A DNA stretch of 64,000 bases from Williamsia sp. 1135 (GCF_002095395.1 NZ_MJEI01000077.1:1-64000), one strand, 5' to 3'. Counted from the first letter of the stretch, positions 24,934 through 33,497 are shown. Notes: generated by a model not told the origin, from the letters alone. Program-made: numbers and translations.

Positions 24934-26715
24934 TCACGCCACCACCCGGTACCTTTCATGCAGTTCCACGTGGGCGTATGCATCGGCATACGCCATTCGA
25001 CCACCGGTTGTGGTCGGAAAGCGGCCGTAGCGCATTCGCGCCGGCACCGCGATTGGTAGCGATGTGATGCCCGGGGTCGTATCTGCTGCGCGTGGACCGC
25101 GCCTGCGCCGCTTTCCTCGCAATCTCCGCCAGGCCAGCTCTTGGTCCCACCACTCACGAACTAGTCGCTCACGACGATGCCGGTGGACCCTATTCAGAGT
25201 GGTCCCGCCCACTCCAAGCGTGCTGGCGGCGTTTTTCCATGCTGGTTGCGCGCAAAGCATTCCGAGTGCATGCAGTCGCCGTAGCCATCTATCTACGGTT
25301 GCTAAACCGTATCCGGTGTCTACGGCAATCTGACCCGCGTCTGTAGAACCATTCTCCCAGCTCAGGTGAATTACCTCAGCGCACCCACCGAGTCCTCCGC
25401 CCCAGACCCAGACGTCGTGTTGCGCGTGGTTCAGGCGCGTTTGGAGCACCTGCAGAGGGGGGCGTGATTCCACTTGTGTTGCAGCTGTGTCTAATGGTGG
25501 AGCGTTTAGCCGCCAGGTCGCGGCCGACGTGCCTACTGCCTTATCCACACAGGTGATCCACGCTTCTCCCTCTAAGCGGTGGAGGGCGCGTGAGGCCGTG
25601 GCGGCGTGGACGTTCGCGTTCTCTGCAAGGCGTCGGACGTCTATGTTGATCATTTCAGTGTGAGCCGCGATACAGATGCTGAGGAAAGCGGTCAGTACAC
25701 GTTGGGCGCTTGTGTAGCCAGGGCGGGCCCAGTGGCGCGGATTTGTGAACATCGCTTGTGCCGCGCCTGCGATCAGATCAGTAGTTGGGTCCTCATCCAC
25801 TCGATCTAGTGCGGCTCTCGGCCACGCCGTCCGTGCAGCCGTAGTTAGCGCCTTATGCCACTGGTTGATTGCTCGGGCTTCGCACTGTCGATGATCCAGT
25901 CGCATTCGTGTGAGCCCAGGTTGATTCAGCTCCTTAGCAACATCTTTCCAGGACCAGCCGCTTGCCGCCATGCCGAGAATGATGGTCCATGCGACCGCGG
26001 AACGGTCTGCCGAGGACGGTATGGGCGCCTGGAGGAGCTTAGTTGTGCGGGGTGACAACGCTGTCTTGGCTCGATTCAGTCGTTGGTTGGACCCGGCCCC
26101 AACTAACTCGATCTCTGTCGGACCCGACCCCGCCAGGTTCAAATCGTGTCGGGGTTGCGTTGGGAAGCGAGCGTGAAGCCAATCGATGAGCTCTGGGGGA
26201 GCAGGGTTTTGGTCCATTGCCTGGAGAGCACGATTTAGGTCCGTGCCGGTGAGCAGGGGAGTGGCGCTGCCGTTCAGTCGATGAGACGAGCCTGGGATTC
26301 GCACGGCACCTGATTGAGGGTTGCTCAGTGGAGTGATGTCGAGCGTTGGTAGGTGCGCACGAATTGCGCGCCCTACGCCTGCGACTAGCGGCGCTTCGAC
26401 GCCTTTGTCGCAAAGCCGCACCCAGATATGGACTCCACCGGCTGGACCCGACCGCACAACTAGGTGCGGTACGTCGAGATCATCGAGCACTTTCGCCAGG
26501 ATCGACCAGTCAACATCGACGGCGTCGCATCCGTAGCGCCCGACATCGAAGTCAAACGCCAGCAGGCGATAGTTGCCCGCGCGATCAGCCAGGTACGTGG
26601 CGATCGGAAACTCGGGAAGACTTTTCGGCCAGGTCGTCGACCGGTAGGAGTGGGTGCGATCGGAGTCTATCCGGGCAGTCGTTCTCGGCGACCAGCGCCG
26701 CCACCACGTCAGCAT
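24934..26715 (-). CDS. Replication protein with primase-polymerase-like N-terminal domain
   Basis: A 593-residue protein. The first 170 residues resemble an archaeo-eukaryotic primase/prim-pol domain: LLAFDFDVGRYG, HLVVRSGPAGGVHIWVRLCD and VRIPGSSHRLNGS, with acidic and histidine residues at expected places. Later parts hold winged-helix-like segments (DVRRLAENANVHAATASRAL; VDTGYGLATVDRWLRRL) and a basic tail (RRLRGKRRRRGPRAADT). Such proteins initiate replication of actinobacterial theta plasmids. A candidate antisense RNA gene overlaps its leader on the other strand. It converges with the parAB operon. Confidence 0.75.
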   Translation of the reverse strand: MLTWWRRWSPRTTARIDSDRTHSYRSTTWPKSLPEFPIATYLADRAGNYRLLAFDFDVGRYGCDAVDVDWSILAKVLDDLDVPHLVVRSGPAGGVHIWVRLCDKGVEAPLVAGVGRAIRAHLPTLDITPLSNPQSGAVRIPGSSHRLNGSATPLLTGTDLNRALQAMDQNPAPPELIDWLHARFPTQPRHDLNLAGSGPTEIELVGAGSNQRLNRAKTALSPRTTKLLQAPIPSSADRSAVAWTIILGMAASGWSWKDVAKELNQPGLTRMRLDHRQCEARAINQWHKALTTAARTAWPRAALDRVDEDPTTDLIAGAAQAMFTNPRHWARPGYTSAQRVLTAFLSICIAAHTEMINIDVRRLAENANVHAATASRALHRLEGEAWITCVDKAVGTSAATWRLNAPPLDTAATQVESRPPLQVLQTRLNHAQHDVWVWGGGLGGCAEVIHLSWENGSTDAGQIAVDTGYGLATVDRWLRRLHALGMLCAQPAWKNAASTLGVGGTTLNRVHRHRRERLVREWWDQELAWRRLRGKRRRRGPRAADTTPGITSLPIAVPARMRYGRFPTTTGGRMAYADAYAHVELHERYRVVA

Positions 26716-26773
26716 CGTTTCGCAGTGCGGGGGAGGTGATCGTGATCGGCGCGCGACACGCGGTGTTTAAGGA

Positions 26774-26803
26774 TTGCGAGCTCATCTGCGCAAGCAGTAT
26801 CCT
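26774..26803 (+). promoter_or_regulatory. Promoter of the first antisense RNA
   Basis: TTGCGA (26774-26779), 18 bases, TATCCT (26798-26803). The same arrangement recurs at 28928-28957 before the second antisense RNA. Confidence 0.55.
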
Positions 26804-26809
26804 GAGATC

Positions 26810-26926
26810 TGTCAGGCAAGACAGTCCCTCCGGGGATGGCGTGAGCCAAGAGATCGAGCTGGTAACTCGATCTGCCAAACGTCAGATTAAGAGCCCTCCG
26901 GCTGGTACCCGGGGGGTTCTTCTTGT
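26810..26926 (+). ncRNA. Putative counter-transcribed RNA controlling the prim-pol rep gene
   Basis: A plus-strand transcript is predicted from the promoter at 26774-26803 to the hairpin at 26889-26921 followed by a T-rich stretch. It is antisense to the leader of the minus-strand rep gene that starts at 26715, the usual geometry of a copy-number control RNA. The core CAAGACAGTCCCT plus CCGGGG is shared with the second copy at 28971. It contains a further hairpin (GATCGAGCTGGTAACTCGATC). No translated product is expected. Confidence 0.6.
26889..26926 (+). terminator. Intrinsic terminator of the first antisense RNA
   Basis: AAGAGCCCTCCGG (26889-26901) pairs with CCGGGGGGTTCTT (26909-26921) with G-U tolerance, followed by CTTGTTT. 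Confidence 0.65.
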
Positions 26927-27244
26927 TTAGTGCTCACGCTGGCTATTGAAATGTGCGATCAGGTCCTGCTGGAGGACGTAGGTTCCCACCTCTCGTTGGT
27001 AGTGGTTGGCCTTGACCTCATCGATGGCGGGCGACGACGTCGAGGGTTCGTGCAGGGGAGCGTTGGTACCCACTCCCCGGGATGTGAATCACATCGATGT
27101 AAGTATATTGGCGCGTTTTTCGCGCAGTTTTAATGGCTCGTCTACAGGCGCGTCAGGCCAACGACTGACCTGCTTACCCCCATTCAGCCAGCTCAGCGGC
27201 TTCCAACTACCAGATTTTCGCGCGATTTATGAGACAATAAAGTA

Positions 27245-27706
27245 GTGGAGCGCAAACCTGGGACCCGGCGGGTAGCCGAGGCAGTGCCGTCCGCGCCCAC
27301 CGTCGAGAACAGCTCCAAGCGCGCAGCAGTGGTTACTGCGTACTGCGCACGGCCCCAGTGCCGCAGCGAGTTCCGCCGCACCATGGGCCGAGGGCGCCCG
27401 CGCAACTACTGTTCCGACAACTGCCGACGCGAAGCTGAGAGCGATGCGCGTCGCCTGGCCGCGCAACTCGAACATCATCGATCTATGGCAGAAATGCTGA
27501 CTCGTGACCTGGCCACGTACGACATTGAGACGCCGGCGGCGAATCCGAGCTCTGCGGGGCCCCCGAACATTGAGATAGCTGCTGCGCGCGCGGAAGGCGT
27601 TCTCATCGGGCTCGACGACGGAAGTCCTTTGGCGACCGAGTTCCGAAAGCTCCTCGATGCGGTTCGGAGCAGCACCTCTGTGGACCAAGAGCACAAAGCG
27701 TCCTGA
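27245..27706 (+). CDS. Small zinc-ribbon-like hypothetical protein
   Basis: A 153-residue protein from GTG 27245. It carries two cysteine pairs, CARPQC and YCSDNC, separated by a basic linker (RRTMGRGRPRN), which looks like a treble-clef or FCS-like zinc site, followed by a helical stretch (REAESDARRLAAQLEHHRSM). Such small proteins are common in actinobacterial plasmid replication regions; a nucleic-acid-binding role is likely but not shown. It lies between the two rep-like genes on the opposite strand. The upstream 300 bases (26930-27244) hold nothing further I can identify. Confidence 0.65.
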   Translation: MERKPGTRRVAEAVPSAPTVENSSKRAAVVTAYCARPQCRSEFRRTMGRGRPRNYCSDNCRREAESDARRLAAQLEHHRSMAEMLTRDLATYDIETPAANPSSAGPPNIEIAAARAEGVLIGLDDGSPLATEFRKLLDAVRSSTSVDQEHKAS

Positions 27707-27794
27707 CCGCTGCGGGCTAGAACAGCACAACCGGCTTCCTTCCTGCCAAACCGACGGCTCTCGCGACTGCAGTCACGGCCGGCGGCCGCGGTAT

Positions 27795-28973
27795 CTACTG
27801 ATGGTCGCATCGTTGAGCCGGCTCGCTATACGGCAACACCCAGCCGTGCTCGTCACACTTTGCGCACGTCAAGCCCGTGTCGCGCCATGACTCGTACTCC
27901 AGCTGTCTTGCATCATCAGCGGCGGCTGGGCGGTCATCTAGATTTTCGTGACGGTTGAGGATCCCGGCCAACAGAAGGATCGGGCGGCTCGGGCTATTTG
28001 CAATCCATCGTCCCAACCCGATTTCATCGACAAGTAGCTGGTTCAAGTCCCGGTCTGTCCATCCATGCGCCGCCGGACCTGCGAGGACGTGAGACCAGGC
28101 TGATGATGAGTATCTGTGCGCCCACCGGGGCGTGCGAGGGTTCCTACGCCACCTCGTTGCTAGCAACAGACCATGTTTGTCAGGTGCCTTGTATCGCCGC
28201 CGTGCTGTGGTCGTTGCGCGCGGAGCGCTCTGTTTTTGCTCTCCGGCTTTGCCGGTGGGGGTTAGTGAGTTGTTCGATACGAGAGGTGAGCGCCCTAAAG
28301 GGCGCCCTTCGGGGTGGGGTGCCGCAACACTGTTACCAGCGTACTTATCCACAACCTGGGGATTGTGAAGCGCGTACACCGAAGTCCACCCGCGGCCCCT
28401 ATCTCCGACTCGGTACGAGGCGAGGCGTTCGTCGAGGGTCCGTTGGCGGCCGCGGACTATCTCAGTAGCCAAGCCCAGCAGTCGTAGCACCTGGCGCGCA
28501 CGCTGGATGGTCCGTTCGGAATACCCGGAGATCGCTGCCACGCGCTCAATACTCGGCCGGCAGTTACGGCCGGTCCTAAAGTCAGCATGCACTGCGTGAG
28601 CGGCTGCGATCTGCATCAGCACACGGAGTGAAATTCCGTTCTTTGGTCCGCCGAGAATGGGAACAATGTCGGCATAGCGGTGCGCGTACGCGATCGGGAT
28701 GGCCCAGGTAAGCCAATGGTCGTCGCGATTCCAGCAGGCCACACCCGCGTGTGCGAAGTCGCCAGGCTCCAGGGCGATCGCCTGGAGGCCGAAGCAACCC
28801 AGTTTGCGCAAACGGGCCGAAGCGGTCGTAGACCGTCCGCGCCGCGGGCGTAGGGGTGTTGATCCGCAATATTCACGCAGAATTAGTGATGCGCCGGATT
28901 TTGTTTCCGACACGCGATGTGCAGGGATTGCAGCCGCGCAAGGGTCGGCTGTACCCTGGGCTCTGTCCGACAA
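27795..28973 (-). CDS. Replication-associated helix-turn-helix protein
   Basis: Up to 392 residues. A middle winged-helix segment (IERVAAISGYSERTIQRARQ, then VLRLLGLATEIVRGRQ) resembles helix-turn-helix replication initiators of Rhodococcus/Gordonia plasmids. Downstream of it are low-complexity and basic stretches and a C-terminal cysteine pair (CAKCDEHGW, then QRCDH) that may bind zinc. The first 30-odd codons overlap the putative antisense RNA on the other strand, so the real start may be later (for example GTG 28913). It may be a second initiator or an accessory to the prim-pol protein. Confidence 0.65.
   Translation of the reverse strand: MSDRAQGTADPCAAAIPAHRVSETKSGASLILREYCGSTPLRPRRGRSTTASARLRKLGCFGLQAIALEPGDFAHAGVACWNRDDHWLTWAIPIAYAHRYADIVPILGGPKNGISLRVLMQIAAAHAVHADFRTGRNCRPSIERVAAISGYSERTIQRARQVLRLLGLATEIVRGRQRTLDERLASYRVGDRGRGWTSVYALHNPQVVDKYAGNSVAAPHPEGRPLGRSPLVSNNSLTPTGKAGEQKQSAPRATTTARRRYKAPDKHGLLLATRWRRNPRTPRWAHRYSSSAWSHVLAGPAAHGWTDRDLNQLLVDEIGLGRWIANSPSRPILLLAGILNRHENLDDRPAAADDARQLEYESWRDTGLTCAKCDEHGWVLPYSEPAQRCDHQ
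28928..28957 (+). promoter_or_regulatory. Promoter of the second antisense RNA
   Basis: TTGCAG (28928-28933), 18 bases, TACCCT (28952-28957). Spacing and flanking GGATTGC are the same as at 26771-26803. Confidence 0.5.
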
Positions 28974-29087
28974 GACAGTCCCTTCGGGGAATGGGGCGGC
29001 CGCAAACCGTCCTGGCTCTCAGTTAGCGCTGAGAGTTCGAAACCTTACGAAACCCTCTGGCCCGCCAGCCAGGGGGTTTCGTGTATT
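28964..29087 (+). ncRNA. Putative counter-transcribed RNA controlling the HTH rep-like gene
   Basis: This plus-strand transcript would start shortly after TACCCT and end at the terminator at 29048-29081. The start region aligns with the first copy: TCTGTC, CAAGACAGTCCCT (28971-28983), then TTCGGGGA, where CCC-TTCG-GGG makes a UUCG-type tetraloop. A second hairpin (CTCTCAGTTAGCGCTGAGAG) lies in the middle. It overlaps the 5' end of the minus-strand gene. Two homologous RNAs in front of two rep-like genes argue strongly for a regulatory function. Confidence 0.6.
29048..29084 (+). terminator. Intrinsic terminator of the second antisense RNA
   Basis: CGAAACCCTCTGGC (29048-29061) pairs with GCCAGGGGGTTTCG (29068-29081), a 14-base stem with one weak pair and a 6-base loop. 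Confidence 0.7.
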
Positions 29088-29136
29088 CCAGGAGTCGACG
29101 AAACCGCGTGTGAAGTTGTGATCGGACTTCCGGGTC

Positions 29137-29340
29137 TTATCCCGTCAGCGGCAGTTGCTCCTCCTTCGAAAGATCAGGGCCAACCATTAGTTCGGGTTTG
29201 CCGCCTAGGTCACAAAGCAGGTCAGCGACGTATCTGCTGACTGTGCTGTAGCCCGCGCGCGCCGCAAGTTCCGGAACGTCAATGGGAGCTGGAACCCGCA
29301 CCATGTGCTCTCTGCGCTTACCGAGATTGGGTTGAGCCAT
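29137..29340 (-). CDS. Small putative DNA-binding protein
   Basis: A 67-residue protein from ATG 29340, which has GGAAGGAAG upstream. The sequence KRREHMVRVPAPIDVPELAA followed by RAGYSTVSRYVADLLCDLGG looks like a short strand followed by two helices, as in ribbon-helix-helix or antitoxin-like regulators. Two 16-base direct repeats lie 57-99 bases upstream of its start and could be its own operator. No partner toxin gene is seen. Family uncertain. Confidence 0.6.
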   Translation of the reverse strand: MAQPNLGKRREHMVRVPAPIDVPELAARAGYSTVSRYVADLLCDLGGKPELMVGPDLSKEEQLPLTG

Positions 29341-29396
29341 CAGTGAACTTCCTTCCTTGCGGCCGTCCAACGCGAACCTGTCTATCGTGGCGCATG

Positions 29397-29439
29397 CCTG
29401 TTACAGGTACAGGTAGCGACACGCCTGAAACAGGTACAG
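29397..29439. repeat. Two direct repeats CCTGNNACAGGTACAG
   Basis: CCTGTTACAGGTACAG (29397-29412) and CCTGAAACAGGTACAG (29424-29439) are 27 bases apart start to start, and each contains a CCTG-N3-CAGG dyad. They lie upstream of the small gene at 29137-29340 and look like a two-site operator. Confidence 0.65.
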
Positions 29440-29542
29440 ATAACTGGCAACTCAGCGCAGATTCCAAGAACAGACGCCGACGACCTTCTTGGGCGCTGGC
29501 GAGCTGGATGGCCCAACGCAAGCGGAAGCCGCGTCGAACGTG

Positions 29543-30550
29543 TCACAGCCCAAAAATCGAACGGGCTCTACGCATAAATGACCCCACGACCAAGCCGCTG
29601 CCAAGGGCGTCTGGATAGGGCCTAAGAGTCAGGTCAATCGGTTCATATACGTTGTCGACGTTGAGGATTCGTATGCTGATCGACTGGCTGTGCTCGGCCG
29701 AGTCGAAACTATCGGAGTCGACGAAGTCTGCCAGCTTTGGTAGATCGTCTGGATGAAAGATGCTGACGCCCGCTTGACGGTAGTTGTACTGGACCCAGTC
29801 TGGGGGCGGAGTAAGAAACATTGCCAAAGTTCCCTGTTGGGGAGCAATAACCGCAACATTCAGCCCCAAGCTTTGCGCGCTGTCTAGCCCGATTTGGTGC
29901 AAGGTAGGGGGCTCCACCGGCCTGACGTCGGTGACGTCTTCCCAGATCGTGAACACGCCCGGCGGATGTGCGATGACGTTGACCTGCCAGCGCATCAGAC
30001 GCCCCTCGGCGTGTGGAACAGTCACAAGGGACTGCGATCTGTGTCCCGGCTCCGGCGCAAACAATTGCTGCAATACCGGCGCGTACTCGTCGTAACGGTC
30101 ACCCAGACTCAAAATTCGTGCCAGAGACACTTCCTCGGTATAGACCGATTCTCGCCCCGACATGACATTGCTTTCATAGGGCTGGACGCAAATCTGTCTG
30201 TCGAAGTCCCAGATGCATCCGGCGATGGATCGAGGAGGCGGGGGAGTAGCGCCGCTTGGCCCACACCAGAACTGCACGCCGTGGCACAGACCTCGAGGTG
30301 TAGGTACGGGTATCACCACAACACGTGCGCTGCGGCCCCCGTCGCCGGGAACATCGACGTCGATAGCCTGCCTACGAGCGGCAACCTCACGAATCAGCCT
30401 CTTAATCGGGACAAACGCGGGTGCCCTGCGCTCGACTGATTGCCACTCTGCTTGCCTGCCGGCCACACTGACGACCGTCATTCCACCTTCGGTGATGGTC
30501 TCCACGACCACCCACCCGTCTTGCGGATACCCATCTTTTACGCGCGCCAC
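29543..30550 (-). CDS. GAF/PAS-like sensor protein (DUF5593-like)
   Basis: A 335-residue soluble protein. The first part (DGWVVVETITEGGMTVVSVA; QAIDVDVPGDGGRSARVVVI) and the second (LLRQ-free beta-rich SLVTVPHAEGRLMRWQVNVI; GVSIFHPDDLPKLADFVDSD) look like tandem sensor folds; the PDDL phrase is typical of PAS domains. Actinobacterial proteins of this type occur next to XRE regulators and cytochromes P450, exactly as here. It may sense a lipid or redox signal or act as a P450 partner; neither is proven. It is the last gene of a three-gene leftward operon. Confidence 0.65.
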   Translation of the reverse strand: MARVKDGYPQDGWVVVETITEGGMTVVSVAGRQAEWQSVERRAPAFVPIKRLIREVAARRQAIDVDVPGDGGRSARVVVIPVPTPRGLCHGVQFWCGPSGATPPPPRSIAGCIWDFDRQICVQPYESNVMSGRESVYTEEVSLARILSLGDRYDEYAPVLQQLFAPEPGHRSQSLVTVPHAEGRLMRWQVNVIAHPPGVFTIWEDVTDVRPVEPPTLHQIGLDSAQSLGLNVAVIAPQQGTLAMFLTPPPDWVQYNYRQAGVSIFHPDDLPKLADFVDSDSFDSAEHSQSISIRILNVDNVYEPIDLTLRPYPDALGSGLVVGSFMRRARSIFGL

Positions 30551-30585
30551 AAACAGCCCCCTTCCCCGACCCCGACCGTCCGCCT

Positions 30586-31968
30586 CTAGGCGACCGGCTG
30601 CGCCCGCACGGCGAAACCCTCAGGCTTGAGGGTTAACATTTCGTGCACGCGGAGCTCAGATGAGCCCTCAATGTTCAAAGTGAATCTACGAGAAAGCTCG
30701 GCTACCGCCAAGGTGGCCTCGTGAAGAGCAAACATCCGACCGATGCACGCCCGTGGCCCAGTGCCGAAAGGTTTGTAGACACGATTCGGGTGTGACGCCG
30801 GTTTCGAGTTCTCCCAGCGCGCCGGGTCAAATGCGTCCGCGTCATCTCCCCACGTTCCTTTGTCGCGGTGAACTCCGAGGGTGAGGACGAAGACCACGGT
30901 CCCGCGCGGTATTAGCCTGCCCGCAAGTTCCTGGTCGGCCGTGGCCTTTCGGAAGTACCCGGGAGCGACAGGCCACAAGCGCAGTGTTTCGTCAATGAGC
31001 CGGCGCGTGAGCTTGAGTCGAGCGACATCCTCGAACTCGACCGGCCCTTGACCACATAGATCCTCGACCTCCGCTCGCACTGCTGCGAAGTACTCGGGCT
31101 GCTGCGACATGTAGTAGAAGCAGAAGCTGAGCAATCCAGCGGTAGTGTCGTTGCCGGCGGCCAAAAAGGTCAGTACCTGGTCGGCGATGTTCTCATCCGG
31201 CAGCGCGTCGAGGTCGTCACTGCCGTGGAGCATCATGTCGAGTAGGTCGTTGCTTCGCTCACCCGTCGCGTGTCGTTGTTCAATCACCCGTTGCGCGTAC
31301 GCCCGTAGCTCGGTCGTGTCTCGGCGAAACTGCGACAGACGACTCCGAAAGATCCACTGAGAGAAAGGCAAATCGTTCGCTGAGCGGCTCACGTTGGTAA
31401 GTGCTCGAGTCAACGAATCAGTAAACCCGAAGTCGTAGTCGGGCCGCAGGGCCCCGATCTCGGTGCCAAACCCGGCCTGGCCTATCACCTCGAGGGTTAG
31501 TCGACTCATATCGCGCGAGACATCGATTGATTCGGTTTGGTTGGCCCACAGTTTAGAGAGGCCGTTAACGCACTCGCTCATTGCTCCGTGGTAGCGCCGC
31601 ATGGCCTGGGGTACGAAGCCGGGGCGCAGAACTTGGTTCGCGTGACTCCACAGGGGGTCGGAGTTCGCTGCCGTGAGCAAGCCAGACCCCGTGAGGTTCT
31701 TGCGCATCGAAAGAAAAGGACCTGCAACAAGTTTGGACCAGGTCTGCTCGTTATTGACTTGTTTGGCCAACTCGCCGGAAGTTACAACCAGGAACCTCTG
31801 CGTGCCGAACTTCAGCTCGTAGACCGGTCCTAGATCCCTAGAGAGCTCAAACTCGGACTGGGTCGGACTCGCCGTTGACACGGCAAGAATGTCGCCCAGG
31901 CCGGGAAGTCGTCGTCGGGGATGTGGGAAAGTTGAGGCTGCACGCTGAGTGTGGACAGACATGCGCAC
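30586..31968 (-). CDS. Cytochrome P450
   Basis: A 460-residue haem-thiolate monooxygenase. Landmarks: the I-helix oxygen-binding stretch LTFLAAGNDTTAGLLSF, the ExxR motif in LIDETLRLWPVAPGYF, and the haem-binding loop FGTGPRACIGRMFALHEATL with the cysteine at about residue 408. Length and absence of a membrane anchor fit a bacterial class I enzyme needing a ferredoxin; none is encoded nearby. It lies between an XRE regulator and a GAF/PAS-like protein. The substrate is unknown, possibly a fatty acid or terpenoid. Confidence 0.93.
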   Translation of the reverse strand: MRMSVHTQRAASTFPHPRRRLPGLGDILAVSTASPTQSEFELSRDLGPVYELKFGTQRFLVVTSGELAKQVNNEQTWSKLVAGPFLSMRKNLTGSGLLTAANSDPLWSHANQVLRPGFVPQAMRRYHGAMSECVNGLSKLWANQTESIDVSRDMSRLTLEVIGQAGFGTEIGALRPDYDFGFTDSLTRALTNVSRSANDLPFSQWIFRSRLSQFRRDTTELRAYAQRVIEQRHATGERSNDLLDMMLHGSDDLDALPDENIADQVLTFLAAGNDTTAGLLSFCFYYMSQQPEYFAAVRAEVEDLCGQGPVEFEDVARLKLTRRLIDETLRLWPVAPGYFRKATADQELAGRLIPRGTVVFVLTLGVHRDKGTWGDDADAFDPARWENSKPASHPNRVYKPFGTGPRACIGRMFALHEATLAVAELSRRFTLNIEGSSELRVHEMLTLKPEGFAVRAQPVA

Positions 31969-32047
31969 TAGTGTGCACGGCGCCAGCGTTCATGCAACCC
32001 AACGGGTCCACTCGAGCGCCAGCACCGTAGATGAATACTTGCGATAT

Positions 32048-32524
32048 TTAGCTGCCACCTCGGCGCGCCGAGCGCCGAGCAGCGCGCTGGCGTTCGCGAT
32101 CGGCTACCGTCCGCTCCCACGCCTCGACAATGGACTCCTCGTCCACCGAATAGAGGTTGACCATTGAGGCCACCACGTTCGGATCGGGTTGGCGACGCCC
32201 CCGCTCGATCTCGCTGAGTGCACTTTGTGCGATGCCCAATCGCTCAGCCGTAGCGGTCTGAGTCAACCCCGCGCGGACCCGCAGGTCACTGACGTAGAGA
32301 TTGGCACTGACACCAGGGGTCAAGTCAGCTGGCGTTAGCTCTAGAGTCCGGGCGGCCCGGGTCAGTGAGGTAGGCGAAGGCGTGGTGACGCCGGTCAACC
32401 AGGACGACACAGCTTGCCTTGAGATTCCGATTTCGTCCGCGAAGTCTTCGATCGTCAGATTGTGTCGATCTAGGGCGTTCCTCAACGCAGCCGGAGAGAA
32501 TCCGGCAGTACCGCCACGTGGCAC
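32048..32524 (-). CDS. XRE-family regulator with two helix-turn-helix domains
   Basis: About 158 residues from GTG 32524 (GGAGAGG upstream; a longer in-frame start at 32668 is possible). Two successive HTH_XRE units are visible: LTIEDFADEIGISRQAVSSW near residue 20 and LTQTATAERLGIAQSALSEI near residue 90, followed by ERGRRQPDP. Tandem XRE domains in one chain are less usual than single ones. It is followed after about 80 bases by the P450 gene and probably controls that operon. Confidence 0.85.
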   Translation of the reverse strand: MPRGGTAGFSPAALRNALDRHNLTIEDFADEIGISRQAVSSWLTGVTTPSPTSLTRAARTLELTPADLTPGVSANLYVSDLRVRAGLTQTATAERLGIAQSALSEIERGRRQPDPNVVASMVNLYSVDEESIVEAWERTVADRERQRAARRSARRGGS

Positions 32525-32830
32525 GCGTTCCGCCTCTCCACTTCCCCTGTCTAGCCTTCCATTTTGACTAAAAACGCGCACCGGATTAGCCGCGCGAAAT
32601 GAATACTTGCGCTCAACTCTTGCGCCGACGGCTCTACTCGCTCTACGCTCAACCCATGCCGGACACAAAACGCCACGCTGAGTCCAGCGCTTGCACTTCT
32701 ATGTCATGCCTGCCTATGCTCACTGGGCACTCCGCATGGAGTGCTTTCCCGCAGGCTGACTACTCGCCAGTGGACGATTCGAGGCGTTGCTTCTGCACGC
32801 CTAGTCGAACGTTCCTAGGGGGAATCTGTG

Positions 32831-33172
32831 ATGAGCAATAGACCTGTCGATTTGTCTCGCATTGCGCGGATCGCGCTGCGGCAGAAGACCGCAACTCGAC
32901 GCAGGTTGTCTGTCCTGTTGCGGCGGTCAATAACACCGTCACGTACAGGCGCCGCGACCGGACCAGTGCCCACGTCAGGCCGCTCGACCATGTCCAAGTC
33001 AGCGTTAGTCCGCTTCGGCGACACACCCACCTGTCATGAGACGGAACAGCGAAACGTGTTGATTAACAAACGTTCCACCCGGTTCGGCACTCTTACATCG
33101 ATGGTGTCTAGGACCGAGTCCACTGCGCCGGCGACGGGGACATCCACGACTCCGGCATCGAAGGCTGGCTGA
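32831..33172 (+). CDS. Small hypothetical protein (weak)
   Basis: A possible 113-residue basic protein from ATG 32831, preceded by AGGGGGAA at a workable distance. The first part (SRIARIALRQKTATRRRLSV) could be helical; the rest is serine/threonine-rich. No family recognised. Codon choice is less clearly GC3-biased than in the transfer genes, so this may be a chance frame. Confidence 0.3.
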   Translation: MSNRPVDLSRIARIALRQKTATRRRLSVLLRRSITPSRTGAATGPVPTSGRSTMSKSALVRFGDTPTCHETEQRNVLINKRSTRFGTLTSMVSRTESTAPATGTSTTPASKAG

Positions 33173-33179
33173 TTCGGCG

Positions 33180-33434
33180 ATGCCTGCCTACGAGGATGAG
33201 GGGGTGGTGACAGTGGCGGCTGCTGCCACCCCCTCTGAACAGAGCAATTCGGCGCGGAATGCCAAATCATGGACCGTCGATCGCCTCGTCCCAGAAATTA
33301 CCCGGTGGCAGGCAGGCGTCGCATGCGACAAGTCGGCTTCTGGCGGTGAAGGGGAGCTTAGGACGTCGAGTCGCTGTCGCGCCATCAAGTCCTCACGACC
33401 TCGCGCAAACAACACGTCGGCGCAGCCACCTTAG
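33180..33434 (+). CDS. Small hypothetical protein (weak)
   Basis: A possible 84-residue product starting 8 bases after the previous frame and ending 10 bases before a strong inverted repeat that could terminate transcription. That arrangement is gene-like, but the sequence (MPAYEDEGVVTVAAAATPSE and a serine/arginine-rich tail) matches nothing I know. Confidence 0.3.
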   Translation: MPAYEDEGVVTVAAAATPSEQSNSARNAKSWTVDRLVPEITRWQAGVACDKSASGGEGELRTSSRCRAIKSSRPRANNTSAQPP

Positions 33435-33443
33435 AAATAGGTC

Positions 33444-33497
33444 GACCCCGAACCCATCTTCGAAAGATTGGCGTCCAGGAAGGGCGGGTTCGGGGTC
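33444..33497. terminator. Inverted repeat GACCCCGAACCC / GGGTTCGGGGTC
   Basis: A perfect 12-base inverted repeat (33444-33455 and 33486-33497) with a 30-base loop. It may end transcription entering from the left or be a protein-binding or recombination site in front of the transfer operon. Confidence 0.5.

Noticed and set aside
29395-29618. Plus-strand frame starting MPVTGTGSDTPETG
   Set aside because: It overlaps the direct repeats and the 3' end of the opposite sensor gene; composition and position fit a chance frame.
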